Source: Symsagittifera roscoffensis
Lineage: Eukaryota; Xenacoelomorpha; Acoela; Convolutidae
DNA: 64,000 nt
Assembly: GCF_963678635.1 (NCBI RefSeq)
Contig: NC_087065.1
Span: 14,698,019 to 14,762,018, forward strand
Direction: 5' to 3'
Positions 45,423-56,708 of the stretch are shown here, piece after piece. The notes beneath the pieces were generated by a model. It saw only the letters and a program-made list of their open reading frames with translations. It ran no database searches and had not been told where the DNA came from. Positions within the stretch are counted from its first letter, which is position 1. Each line of letters opens with the position of its first letter. The translations under genes and the position numbers were made by a program.

Positions 45423-46529
45423 CCCCGGGTTGACCTCCATAGACCGAAAATGCTAATCATACAATTTCATACACTTAGTCTATGGAAAAATGCTAGTCAT
45501 ACAAATTTCATAAATTTTTGCAAAATGGGTTTAATCGAATTTCAAAGGTATTTTATAGTTGTTTTGGTATCGAAATTGGTATCTCTTCATAAAAAAAGGA
45601 AAAAAAATGGTATGAAAAAAAAATGCTAATCATACAATTTCCATATATGGAAATTTTATGATTAGCATTTTAAAAAAAAAATTTTGTGAAAAAAAAAAAG
45701 CTTTGAACAATCAATTCAACTGCTGGCAAAACATTTAAGCGTTTTTGGGCTGCTACAACTGAAAACTTTGAGTTTTCTTTATTTTTGTTTTCTGAAAAAA
45801 AACACTAGTCATACAATTTCCATATATGGAAATTGTATGACTAGCATTTTTTTGATGGCGACGACAAAATTTTTGAAATTGCCCCCAAAAATTTTTTGTG
45901 TTTTTTTTCAATCGCAAACTGATTTTCGTATTCAAACAAACATTTTTTGAAAAAAAAAATTTTGCATGCAAAATTTAATTTTTTGTGTGTATAACGTAGT
46001 CCTGGATATACTAATATTGGATTTTTTTTCCTTTTCTCTTCATAACATTTTTCAAAAACGCTGAAAACTCTTCGTTCTTTTGTATGACATGTTTTTGTAT
46101 GCCTTGATCAATGTCTGGTAATTTGAAAATTCAAACTTTAGAAATAATCATCTTATTGCCAAATTTTAAAAGTTCATTACTTTCCTTATATTATTTTTGT
46201 GAGACAGAAGTAACAAATATCAGGCTGTTTCCAATGCATTATTAATGCGAGACGGCCAAACCTTTGGTTACAACGTTTGAGTAATCAAGGTTTATGTCAT
46301 TTGTGTTCGGTCACGAACACAACCAAAAAATTTTGAGAAATTAAAATGTAAAAAATCAAAATTTTTGGTTTATGGAAAAATGCTAGTCATACAATTTCCA
46401 TATATGAAAAAATACTAATCATAGACTTTTCATGCAATTTTTTGTACGTATGGAATTGCATGGAAAGTGTATGACTAGCATTTTTCCATATATGGAAATT
46501 GTATGACTAGTATTTTTGGTCATCCCGGG
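45423..46529. mobile_element. CCCGGGTTGACC element, copy 2, with multiple palindromes
   Basis: Left end CCCCGGGTTGACCTCCATAG, right end TTTTTGGTCATCCCGGGA, inverted with respect to each other and matching 43693-44089. It contains a near-perfect 50-bp palindrome at 45621-45670, a perfect 40-bp palindrome at 45805-45844 and a larger inverted pair at 46378-46515. All are built from ATGCTAGTCATACAATTTCC and its complement. No coding potential. Confidence 0.7.
45805..45844. repeat. Perfect 40-bp palindrome
   Basis: CTAGTCATACAATTTCCATA is followed without spacer by its exact reverse complement. It can form a cruciform or hairpin. Confidence 0.95.
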
Positions 46530-46559
46530 ACTGCAGTTTAGTAGAGTAACTGTTCTTTT

Positions 46560-49110
46560 TATTCGCTCTGGTTGACTCAATAGGAGGTAACTAAAAAATT
46601 TAGACAGGGTTATTTTTTCTGTCATACTCGCATCCAAATACAATCTACTTCAAATCCCATATTATTAGGGCACCTCACGAGTCTGTAGAAAAGTTGATCT
46701 AGAGATAAAATTTAATTGTTTTGTTTGAAAAAGAAGGTTTCTTGTTCAGATTTTCTATTGTAAATTTATTGAAAAGACGAGCTTTTGAAGATCTTGCATC
46801 TTCAAGATAATCAAAAAAAGCTTTTTTTTTTGTAAAAAATTGATAATTTTTTGTCTCTATAAAATTTTTAGTCGAACAGAATTTTTTTTTTCGAATTGGC
46901 CGATTTATTCAATGAGTACTATAACAATAATTCAAAAAGCGTTAACTTTTGTTTATGTTAAGTGTCAAATCCTCATGAAAAAGCAACTTATTTGAAAAAA
47001 TTTTAAGTTTGGGCACCTTAGAAGTCTGTGATTTATAATTGTTTAAAAAATTTGATCAATTTTTGCGCAACCGATTGAAAACAATTTTCGTTGAGTTTTT
47101 TTGTCAATTTTTCACAAGCAAAGTACTGAAATTTAGAGTTTTGAGGCTTTAGCAATTTCAAAGTCACCAAAATTTTTGTTTGTGCAAAATAGTTGTTTTT
47201 AATTTTGTCTCTGTAGAACTGTCAGCCCACAAGAGTACTGTTTCTTCAACTGGTCGATTCAATCAATAGGGAATGAATTTTTTTTGAAAAGTGTCAAATT
47301 GTTTATAATTCAGGTCACATCTTTATCAAAAGCAACCTAGTTCACAACTTCTAAGTTTGATCACCATACTAGTTTTTATGGCGGCTAGGATTGATTATAA
47401 AAAAAGTTTTTTGTGAAAGTATTGAAATTAGGTCTTTGTTCATGCTCTTGTACTTTCGAAGTCTCAAAACATGAGTTTTTATACAAAACAAGGATTTAAA
47501 ATGTGTCTATATTAGAAGTTTTGGCCTTTAGCATTCCTATTTAATTGAATGTAACGATTCATTTGAAAAGTGCGAAAAAAAGATGGCTCCTTTTTTTAAT
47601 CTTCTGGGTCAAGTCAAAAGGCAGCCTACCTCGAAGCTCTTAATTTTGAGCATATTATGAGTCTGTATGGGGGTTTGGATTTGTCAAACGAATTCAAATT
47701 GTACTTTGTGCGCTCGACTAAAAACGCCTTCCAATCGTTAACTGTCTTTTAAGATCTAGCTTTCTCAAAATCATTAAAATCAAAATAGCGGTTACTATAC
47801 GAAAAAGATATTTTGAGGCCTTTTTTTGTTTCTACTTCGGGTCATATCTTTTGAAAATGCAAAAAAAATGACAAACACTTAGGTCTGGGAACTTTACGGT
47901 TCTGCAAAATTGTTCAATTTGATGAAAAGTTGTATACGATGTTTTGTGCACTCGAGTGACAAAACTTTTTTGATGAAAATTTGTCAATTTTTTAATAGTA
48001 AAAAAAATTGAAGTTTATACTTTTGAAGCTCTATTCAGAAAAATCATCAGAATAAGGGTTATCATACAAAATAACTGTTCTTTATGCGTCCTATATATAT
48101 TTCTAAACATACTATCTGTTTTATATAATGAAATATTAGCATAGTAACGTTCTTAATTTTTCAAACTGAACGGTTCATTCAAAAAGTACCCAAAATAATT
48201 GGAAAACATCAGTGTTTTTTGTTTAATTTTTGTCATTTTCTTAAATAACAAAAAATGTTTGAAATTTTTTAAGTTTGGTCAACTTACGAGCTTTTAATGC
48301 GCTTTGGGTTGATAGAAAATTTGTAAACTGTGTTTATTCTGTGCTTTCAAGTAAAAAAAATCTTTTTTGAGATTTTTTTGTCATTGTTTCAATCGTTAGA
48401 ATATTGAAAATTTCGAAACTTTGAAACTCTAGCACTTTCGGAAAAATCAAAATAACAGCTTTCGATTAAAATATGTTTTTTAATTATTAATGACTGTTTA
48501 TGAATTTTAGCCGAGTAAGTTTTTTCTTCCTTCGAAACGGTCGATTCATTCAAGAAGTACCAGAATTATTTTGTGATTTTTTTCTATTTGTGGCCATGTT
48601 TCTCTGAAAAAGCAATATATCATGAAATTTTCAATTTTGAGCACCTCAAGTGTCTGTATGGTGGTTTGGCATAATAAAAAACTTAATTTTTCTGCAGTCG
48701 ATTGGAAACGCTTTCCATTGAGGTTTTTGCCAATTTTTCAATCGAAAAAATTTTCTTTTCAGAGCATATTTTTCAGGATCATGTTTTGGGTCAAGTCCTT
48801 ATGACAAACATTTTAGCTCAAATCCCTTTGATTTTGAACACCTATTAGTCGGTTTGGCAAGTCGGGTTAGAAGAAAAAAACCTAAAATAATTTCATAAAA
48901 TAATTTCTGTGCACTGGAGTGGAAATGCTTTTAGTTGAGACGTTTTTCGAGTTTTATTCGTAAAACTATTTAAAATTTGAGTGTTTGAGGCTCTAGCAAT
49001 TTCGAGGTCATCAAAACAACTGGTTATAGAAAATAGGTGTTTTGATAATGTCTCTAGAAATGCTAGACCTCATGGTTATTGATTGTTTAACTGGTCGATT
49101 CACTCAGTAA
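46560..49110. repeat. Diverged satellite, about eight units of 200-390 bp
   Basis: Recurring landmarks mark a tandem array with heavy divergence: GGGCACCTCACGAGTCTGTA (46668) and its variants near 47012, 47350, 47650, 47887, 48272, 48637 and 48836. A second landmark, CTGGTCGATTCAATCAA, has variants near 46896, 47249, 48170, 48538 and 49092. Both landmarks alternate, so these are units and not dispersed motifs. No coding capacity. The unequal spacing indicates indels inside units. Confidence 0.7.
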
Positions 49111-49129
49111 GTATACGCACCCACTCTAA

Positions 49130-49564
49130 TCCCTACACTCCCTTGATTTTGTTTTATTTGGTTTTACTAATCCACTTAGCAGGCAACTTAGGAAACCCGA
49201 TGATGACGAACTTCATGTCACAGCTAATATCCAATCAACTAATGCATTTCAATCGAAAGATTTCACTAACAATGGCTTGTCGCAGATACTCAACCGCTAC
49301 ATTGCAGAAAAGTCCAATCAATTTAGCATCCTATACCGACACTGCAGTAAGTTCGAAGCTAACATAACTTTTTTAAATCAAAACAGATTTTATTTTTTGA
49401 TTAGCATTGCACTAAAAGAAAACTCAATCATGTCACCGATCATGAAATATAGCACAACAGAGCAAAAGAAACATATTTCAGCAGCTTGTGACGTCTTCCA
49501 ACTAACATTTAATTTCCTCACTCCAAAAGAAAAAGATGTAATTTTTTCACATGAACGAAAATAA
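49130..49564 (+). CDS. Uncharacterised ORF, possible last exon
   Basis: A plus-strand frame of 144 codons directly right of the satellite. It reads through FTNPLSRQLRKPDDDELHV, NNGLSQILNRYIAEKSNQFS, RFYFLISIALKENSIMSP and QKKHISAACDVFQLTFNFLT and ends at TAA 49562-49564, overlapping an AATAAA. There is no in-frame ATG near the start, and AG dinucleotides after a pyrimidine-rich stretch (about 49178) could be a splice acceptor. Composition is protein-like (acidic DDDE, amphipathic helices). It may be the last exon of a host gene or a retroelement remnant. I do not recognise the family. Confidence 0.4.
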   Translation, partial: SLHSLDFVLFGFTNPLSRQLRKPDDDELHVTANIQSTNAFQSKDFTNNGLSQILNRYIAEKSNQFSILYRHCSKFEANITFLNQNRFYFLISIALKENSIMSPIMKYSTTEQKKHISAACDVFQLTFNFLTPKEKDVIFSHERK

Positions 49565-50769
49565 AATATGAAAACAAGTTGAACCCTTATTTTTTGATTA
49601 TTGATTCAGTCAAAGGCAATTTATACCGCGAAATGTTCATAATCTCAAAGTTTATGCCACCTAATTTTTTGAAATTCACGTATTGTATAAGTGGTACTAG
49701 TCTGCACGGCACTCTCCGCAACTACTAGGCCGTCGAACAAACGTATTTATTTTTTCCACACAGTGATGTTTTCGCAACATAAAATTCCGCCTCACGATCA
49801 TCCCACTCGAAATAAGTCATGGCACGAAACTTAATCGTAAGCTCTATAAATTAGTTCGAAACCCTAAAGACGATTTCAGTTTTCCTCAGGAAAAACTCAT
49901 GATCTTCAAGGCAGTTGAGCTTCTTCGGCCACCATTATGCACAAGAAAAAATTCAGTTTAGCAAAGCTTTTATTGCAATCAGTAACCATCAATAATCTTT
50001 TTACCAATGGTTTGTTTTTCCAACCCCGACTCCACGCAGGTACTCATTTGTTATTTATAGTTATAAAATTTCATACCGATGCAAATCACCAAGTTTCAAA
50101 AAACCTTCTAAAAATTAAAGAAAATCTAATAAAACAATTAGATTTATTATTGAAACAAGTTCAATAGTATAAGAGCTAAACGATCGCAGTAAAATCTAAG
50201 TTTAAAAAATTATAAAACTCAGAAGTAAATTAGTAATTCAAATGCAGTAAAGTTCTCATACAAGGCAAAAAATTATTTCCTAGATTTCGCACTTTTAAAA
50301 ATTTTGATAACCTCGCTTGAGAATTGTAATGAATTTCAAGTTTCACAACCTAACTGATAACAGTTTCAAAAAGCTTTCACACGGTTCAAATTTTCCTTTA
50401 ACCCGGTAGGAATAAGGAATAACCCTATACAAACAACGCAGCTTACTAACACCACCGTACTACAACATGTACAGGAAAAATTGACTGAGCTCAAATCAGA
50501 TCAAACTGGATAGATATTTCTTCTGGATTATAAATCAATTTTTTTGAGACAATATGAAATTTTATAAAAGCCCAAGTCAAAACTTATCAAAGACAATCTG
50601 TTTGCGAGAAAACGACACCACCACAAAAGAGAACTGATAAAACACCTGACACAAAGAAAAGAAAAGGTTAGAAGCAAGAAAAGACTCTACTCAAATAAAC
50701 ACTCATAAGCATACTCTAACTGGCCTAACCAAGCAGTGAAGGACATACATGCTGAGAGTTCTCTATAGC
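49565..50769 (+). other. Sequence after the ORF, with a further possible coding remnant
   Basis: The segment 49763-49972 is open in one plus-strand frame for about 65 codons with NRKLYKLVRNPKDDFSFPQE and MIFKAVELLRPPLCTR. At 49937-50167 another frame ends in SKNLLKIKENLIKQLDLLLK. These may be parts of one decayed gene. The remainder (50170-50769) is AT-rich with nothing recognised. Confidence 0.3.
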
Positions 50770-50852
50770 TGGCGCCACAACTCGTCCTATACCGCGCTCA
50801 GAACTAAGGCAGTTAATTTTTCGTAAGAGTGGCTCTAAGATGAGCCACTCTT
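50770..50852 (+). promoter_or_regulatory. Retroelement-like PBS and strong hairpin (tentative)
   Basis: TGGCGCCACAACTCG at 50770 resembles a tRNA primer site (TGGCGCC start). It is followed at 50825-50852 by an 11-bp perfect stem, AAGAGTGGCTC / GAGCCACTCTT, with loop TAAGAT. This would fit the LTR/leader boundary of a retroelement, but no LTR pair is identified in the window. Confidence 0.3.
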
Positions 50853-51541
50853 TAATATAACTGAACTGACGAAAAAAACTTTTGCACAATTAACTAATAA
50901 GATTATAACTAAAACTGAATAGCTAAAGTGCCGAGATAAAAATAAAAAATTTTCATACAGCATGAAACACGAGCAGCTAAAAAGAGATAGACGCTCGGCG
51001 GCATTCCAACTATGGAATGGTAAATTTATTGATTCTGCGTCACAACCCTAATCGTTGGATATAAAGTATGGAGCAAACATCGTAGCAAAGGAATCCATTG
51101 AAACCGAACAATGGCCGTCTCGATGTCAAAACTCATACATGCGTATCCTTGTCTCTTGGCGCTTCGCTCAGAAAAACCAACTTTTTATCTCATTACTTAA
51201 TCAATTACGAACGATCAGTGAGAATGCACGTAGTATGGCTCTGACTTACAAAATTGACACTCTACAAGACTCAAAATTCGGACTTCAATACGATCTTTCA
51301 CGATTGACATCTTTCAGGATTGTTATTAGGCTAAAACGTTTTACAAACTTATCTGTTATATTAGATAGCGTAAGGAACAGACGGTGTATCCAATGAGAAG
51401 GCAACCCCGGATCCAACCCGGATCCTTCTGGAGCAGATTGAGTTACAGGCTTGTGATATGGTCTGCAGCCTTATGATTTTTAAAAAAATTCGAATTCATG
51501 GAAAATCGTTGAATTTTCATTGCAAAGAATGGTTTTAACGG
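50853..51541 (+). other. Weak ORF 51055-51396 and flanks
   Basis: The plus strand is open for 113 codons, with FISLLNQLRTISENARSM and KIDTLQDSKFGLQYDLSR, Arg/Ser/Leu-rich. No motif recognised, and no clear initiation context. If 50770 is a primer site this could be a gag remnant. Otherwise it is a chance frame. Confidence 0.25.
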
Positions 51542-51758
51542 TAGGGCGACATTTCGTTACAGGCGAAAGCTCGTAATAGGCGACAATTCGAAACAAGGCA
51601 TTAGCAATTAGAATATGCTTGCTACGCTTCTCTTTGCTGCGCTTACATCCCCCGGCACGAGAGGAATATTGCGCGCGAATCAGTGTTCCCCGCTTGATCT
51701 ACTGTTGGGAATTGTCTCTTGTTACGAATTGTCGCCTGTTACGAATTGTCGCCTCACG
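51542..51758. mobile_element. Small inverted-repeat element with GGCGACAATTCG motifs
   Basis: Left end TAGGGCGACATTTCGTTACA then AGGCGACAATTCGAAAC. Right end, reverse complement, GTGAGGCGACAATTCGTAAC followed by AGGCGACAATTCGTAAC. Each end thus has two tandem copies of a motif of about 20 bp in inverted arrangement around a GC-richer centre. Non-coding, about 217 bp. Confidence 0.65.
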
Positions 51759-52672
51759 GGTTTTAACACCACAGTTGTTCAATAGAAGTGTTTCGTAAAT
51801 TATGCGCATTTTGAAAACGCCGCCATTGCTTTCTCACAAAACCGATTGTCTTGAATCGGTTTTGTATCAATGGACAGATAATAAAATACAATTTGTTAAT
51901 TATTTTAATATAAGCAGAATTTTCAATTCAGTAGCTGCTGATAATGCCGACCATTCGCAGCGCAACATTTTTCCATTCTTACGATGTTTCGGGGGGCCCT
52001 CAAAACTTAAGCAAAACTGTCAATGATTGGAGGATTTCTGCACGCTTTGCGGAGTGATGTTTCTGGACTTTGTATGAAAAAAGTTTGCACAACGTTGTTT
52101 AGACTCTCTTGAAAAAAATTATGTTCTGGTATGATTAATGTAACCATAATAAGATGCGTTAATTGAAAGCAACATTTTTTCACGCAGCCATATCACCCGA
52201 AAAAGTTTTGTTCAATCTTGCAAAATATGCAATCATAGGGACTTACAATGATCGACGGATAATTTGAAGTTGCACAAACAAACTCTATGAGGTAAATCTT
52301 AAATTTAAGAATCGATTCAAAGGAAACCATAAAAGCGGAATCGAATGTAAAGTGAACTTTTGACAAAAACAATCACGGCAAAATCACAATGTATAATGTA
52401 AGTTACTCGATTATAGATTATCGCGAAAATTAATTTGACCTCTTTTAACCCCCTCGCCACCCGAAGGACTCCCTTTGAGAAAACTGCACGACACCGTTTT
52501 CGACCCACTGAACCTAAAATTTTTTACAACGAAACCTTTGCGCCAATGTATACTTATTTTGAGGGGGAGAAAGTTAAAAAGACAATTTTGATCAAAACTT
52601 TACAGAATGTACTTTTCTCACCATCGAAAAAGAACAAGCTGGGAAAATCTATTTGGCCGACCTTTAAAACAT
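51759..52672. other. Intergenic DNA
   Basis: Two plus-strand frames (51802-52026, 52435-52674) lack motifs and sit between repeats. The first contains AACIFPFLRCFG-like sequence of no known family. No RNA gene seen. Confidence 0.3.
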
Positions 52673-53068
52673 AGCCAATCGAAGTAAACTAAAAAAAAAC
52701 ACTGACTTTCTTGAAAAAATCTCAACTTTCGAATTTCAAAGAAAAAAAATAGATGCCCTTTAGGCTCTTTGATTTTCTAGAACAATTTATGATTGGCGCT
52801 TTTTTGATAACATGAACCCAACAAGAGACAACTGGATCAATAGGTAAAGTTTTTGTTCCGCTGTGAAATCTTAAAAATAAATCTGCTTTCGAAACTGGAA
52901 ATCGTTGACGCTTTTTCGCGCCATTTTTACGTTCGCATTTGGAGAGTGCTATTTACGTCATTTCACAACACAAAAAGTGCATTATAACTGAGTGCATCAA
53001 TATTTTAAGAAACAAAAAAGAAACAAAAAAATCAGCAAGACCTAGATAAGAGTCTTCACTACGTTCAT
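52673..53068. mobile_element. MITE-like repeat R, copy 1
   Basis: Shares with copies 2-4 the order: AAGTAAAC start, TTTCGAATTTCAAAGAAAAA, AGAACAATTTATGATTGGCG, a TTTTTTCGC stretch, and the end CCTAGATAAGAGTCTTCACTACGTTCATTAC. The end segment is inverted relative to the ATGAACGCAAGTA start of better copies. Confidence 0.55.
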
Positions 53069-54059
53069 TACACTTCAAAAGTCAACAATTTTTTATTGAA
53101 ACTCATCCCTAGAGGATATCTCAGAACCGCCCCTAGAAAGTTGCGTGTTATTGGTAGAAAGGTACAAATTTTTCTCTCAGTTTTATTATATTACGAAGAT
53201 GACATTCGAAAAATCTATGGGTTATCAGAAAGAAAAAAGGATAGTTACAAAAATAACGCTTCGAATGGGAAAGGGGTTCGAATCTCTTGTTCGAAAAAAA
53301 AGTGTCTCGCTTTTTCGAGAGTAGAATTTTCGCTTTCGACCTAATGTGATTTTTGAACTGTTCTCACTTTGCGGAGTAAAGTATCTTGGATAAAGAGTTC
53401 TGCACAAAATGTCTATTGTTTAACTTTTATTAACTCATTTGTTTTTTGCTTCATTATACAAATTATTTTGGAAACGCATTAGCTGGTATGTTTAATAGGG
53501 TCATATTCAGAATTTGTACAAAGTCAGCGTTCGTCGATAAACAATTAAATCAAGATTTGAATTGATCAAAGATATCCTGGGCTGATGGTTTAAGCGAAAG
53601 TTTCTGCTTAGAGCCGATCTTTCTAAGAAGATCTATTTTTAAACGAAAAGTTCTAGGACAGCTACTTTTGGTCATCATGGGTTTGTTTGAGGTCCAACTT
53701 GAGCTGGCTTTTGTGCTAGTTGTGCTAGTTGAATCATTGAAAACAGAACTGCATGTCAGGCCTGTCTTGATCAACTTAAATCAGCGGTAGATTATATTCA
53801 GTTTAGAATGCTCTCTGTAATTTTATGATTGTTCGAGATAATATCAAAACCAATTCACAGAATCCTGGTCCAATCACTGACCCAACACTCGGAGGGTTTC
53901 GCTGGTATTGTTTCATTTTCCCGGATGGTATGTCTCCTTCTGCAAAGCAGTTAAATCAACTTAAAACCAAGATACATCACAGAATGAGCCTCTAAGCAAA
54001 ATGAATACATAAAAAACAGGAGAACATCATGCTTACAAAAGCCTTTGCATTTTGTGTAT
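53069..54059. other. Intergenic DNA with small possible coding pieces
   Basis: A plus-strand stretch at 53856-53995 is open with PGPITDPTLGGFRWYCFIFP and ends at TAA. A minus-strand frame (53774-53550) is Ser/Thr-rich with a possible acceptor upstream. Neither carries a domain I recognise. A GGTTCGAATC box at 53273 is not part of a tRNA. Confidence 0.25.
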
Positions 54060-54205
54060 GTGTGAGATAAGAGAGATCGAGAGGAAAAAGAGTCAAGAAA
54101 AAATAAAAACCGAGGTAAATTTTTCAATTTTTTTTAAGTCAATAAAGTGACTAACGAATTTAAATGTATGGTCCTACTAGTTATGATGAGTATCATCCAA
54201 AAATT

Positions 54206-54237
<32 letters not shown>

Positions 54238-54560
54238 TGAGCGGAAGAGCGAAAGAAAAAAAGAAGAGAGAAGAGAGAGATGAGAAGAGAGCGAGAGAGA
54301 GCAAGCACATGAAAGAACAACACAAGAGAGTGAGAGAGAGGGAGAGGGGGAGAAAGACTTAAAAGAGAGAGAAAGAGATAGCCAGATAAACAAAAAAAGA
54401 TTAAAAATAAATAGCGAGGAGAGAGACGAGAGAGAGAGAGAGGGAGAGAGAAAGAGAAAGAAAGAAAGAAAGAAAGAAAGAAGATGAAGAGAAGAAGGGA
54501 ATTGGTGAGAGAGAGAGAGAGAGAGAGATAAAGGATAGAAAGAAAGAGGAAAAATCGAGA
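54060..54560. repeat. Long purine (GA) microsatellite tract
   Basis: Strand-asymmetric GAGAGA, GAAAGAAAGA and GGGAGAGG runs extend with short interruptions from about 54208 to 54550. It includes (GAAA)n at 54459-54481 and (GA)n at 54506-54528. The long minus-strand Ser/Leu/Phe frames over it are artefacts of CT repeats. Confidence 0.9.
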
Positions 54561-55056
54561 TGAGAACGAAGAGAAACAAAAGATAGATAAAAAGATTCGT
54601 TTTTTGGTATTTTTTTTTGAAGTCACATAAATTTATTTATACAGATGGAAAAAAATTGTATTGAATCCAAATCAAAATTTTTTTTCAGAAGTGTGGCCGC
54701 GTTCAATAGTTTAAAGCGATAAAAAACAAAGCTGATCTATACAAAAAAGTAAGTAAATCAAAACAAAAGCAAAACTACTGAAACAAAAGCAAAACATTTT
54801 TGATATAGATATACTACGATTTTTTCCAACAAGAGAACCATCAAAAAATCTACTGTCAAGAAGTTATAACGGCAAATATCATTTTAATGAAATAAAATCA
54901 ATCTCCCAAATTCTAGTATTTGCAGCCTTGCTATAACATAAATTGACAATTTGGTCTGTCTGAGGATGCGGCTCGACTTTCATAGTCTGGAAAAAAATCT
55001 GGTACCCCAAACCGGGGGCTGTTAAACCAAACATAGCCATCAGACGATTGGAAATT
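54561..55056. other. Intergenic DNA
   Basis: AT-rich. AAACAAAAGCAAAAC is repeated at 54761 and 54782. No gene seen. Confidence 0.35.
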
Positions 55057-55482
55057 AGTCAATGAACGCAAGTACAAGCAGAAATAAATGACTTGGTTTT
55101 TTATAAATCTTTCAAAAATCAAAGAAAAAACTAGATGCTCTCAAATTTTTTGGATTAGTTTTTGATTGGTGCTCTTTTGATTTAAAAAACTGGATCAAGA
55201 AAACTGTATTATTCAGTGATTTTTTTTTCGCAAGGGAATCTGAAAGTCGAAACTAGAAGTCAAGAATCGGGTTTTTCGTGACCTTTACACTTTTGCTGTT
55301 TGATTGCGGAGTTTGCCTTGCCTTCTCTTTAACAAAGAAAACAAACTGAGCCTTAAACAAAATCAAAACTCAAACCACAAAAATATAAATTTGAGCCTGC
55401 AAAAAAATAAGACTTCTGGAAAAAACGAAAAAAAAAAATCACGACTCACGCCCTATATAAGAACCTAAACTACGTTCATCAA
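55057..55482. mobile_element. MITE-like repeat R, copy 2
   Basis: Starts AATGAACGCAAGTACAAGC and ends near AACTACGTTCATCAACTC, whose reverse complement matches the start. The internal TTGATTGGTGCTCTTTTGAT and GCGGAGTTTGCCTTGCC blocks have counterparts in copies 1 and 4. Confidence 0.65.
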
Positions 55483-55741
55483 CTCTTAACAATGACTATC
55501 GAGGGGAGGGGGTCTTGATTCAACCCTACACATTTACAACCCAAACCGAAATAAATGCAATTTTGCATGTATTTTTTTGCTGAAACAGACGTAAAGAAAC
55601 AGATTTTGTAAATTATGTTGTTTGTTTTTCAGGCTTATGAAATATTGGCCATCGTTTGAAGAAGCGCGGAAAACTTTTTCGTTTAAACTCCGGGTGCTCT
55701 TCTCAATTTTAATCCCTACGTAGGATAGTGAGTTAAATGCA

Positions 55742-56708
55742 CTAACGTATGTCGAAATAGTCTGGGGGCATAATTTCCAAGACAATTTCCGGCTCATCAC
55801 AAACACCCCCTACGCACGAAACTGCATGCACATTCACATAGAATTGGCTTCCAAATGACGCTTTGCACATGTCGTCGAGGCTACTTGTCGGGTCATCTAT
55901 TCGCACCACACACTTTTTGCCACCGGGCTCGCATCGCTCTTTTGCATCGTATGCAGAGTCACTTGGACGTGGTTGAGAAAAAGAAGCGTACACTTCGACA
56001 GTCATTGTTTTCAATTCGAAGATAAGAAAAGCCGAATTGCCTTGCTTTTTGGTGAAAGGCGCTATGAAACTCCTCCATTCGCCTTCCTTCATTCCCTTCA
56101 AGTCAAAGGTCAAAGTTTGACCTCCCTTACTACCCGACATGTCAGCAAAAGACCCACTTGGTATCTCCACTAATATCTGACATGAAGAGAACAGAATATC
56201 TATAATGTCACTTTTGAAGTCAGCCACGTTTACGTAATTTCTCGCATATTTTGGCTCACTCGCTAGAGCTTGTAAAACATCAAATTTAGCTGCTTGTTTA
56301 TTTCCAATTGCGTAGACAACAGGCTTTTCTTTCATCTGCTTGAATTTGTTACATTCTTTTTTGGCCTGTTCTGTATACGCTGTTGCATCTAAACCAGAAT
56401 CGGGACACGATGGCTCGCCGTCCGTCAAAATAAAAACAATTTTTCTGACTGTGTAATCGGTTAAACGAGTGCTCTTCGATAATATGTCATACGCTGCAAG
56501 ACAGCCTTTGCCCGTACAAGTTGTTTCTCCACTGTGCGGAATTCCTTCAACGTAGCTCTTCAGCTTTTCGCCGTCTTGTTCAAACCCGTAATTTTTTGTG
56601 CCCCCTCCAAAAATGACCACAGCTCCTTGCGTTGTACCCGCATCAAAGGAATGCTTGAATTTGCTGATAACATCCACCACATATGTTATCTGCATGTCCC
56701 ATTCCGAC
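55742..56708 (-). CDS. Secreted vWA-domain protein, last exon
   Basis: Minus-strand exon of 967 nt. It follows the splice acceptor TTGTGCTGTAG at 56709-56719 and ends at TAG 55742-55744. It carries most of the von Willebrand A domain: DMQITYVVDVISKFKHSF, GTTQGAVVIFGGG (MIDAS Thr), KIVFILTDGEPSCPDSG (MIDAS Asp), PVVYAIGNK and YVNVADFKSDIIDILFSSC. About 145 residues with eight or so Cys follow, including GKKCVVRIDDPTSSLDDMC and VSCVGGVCDEPEIV, forming a separate C-terminal module I cannot name. With the upstream exon the metal site is complete (DxSxS, T, D), so metal-dependent ligand binding is plausible. The frame is intact, unlike all neighbours. Confidence 0.85.

Noticed and set aside
53262-53300. 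GGGTTCGAATCTC, a tRNA B-box-like sequence at 53273
   Set aside because: No matching A box, anticodon arm or acceptor stem can be folded around it, so it is not a tRNA, and nothing repeated suggests a SINE.
54177-54626. Minus-strand frames of 128-149 codons rich in Ser, Leu and Phe
   Set aside because: They are translations of the CT complement of the GA microsatellite and contain no non-repetitive protein sequence.
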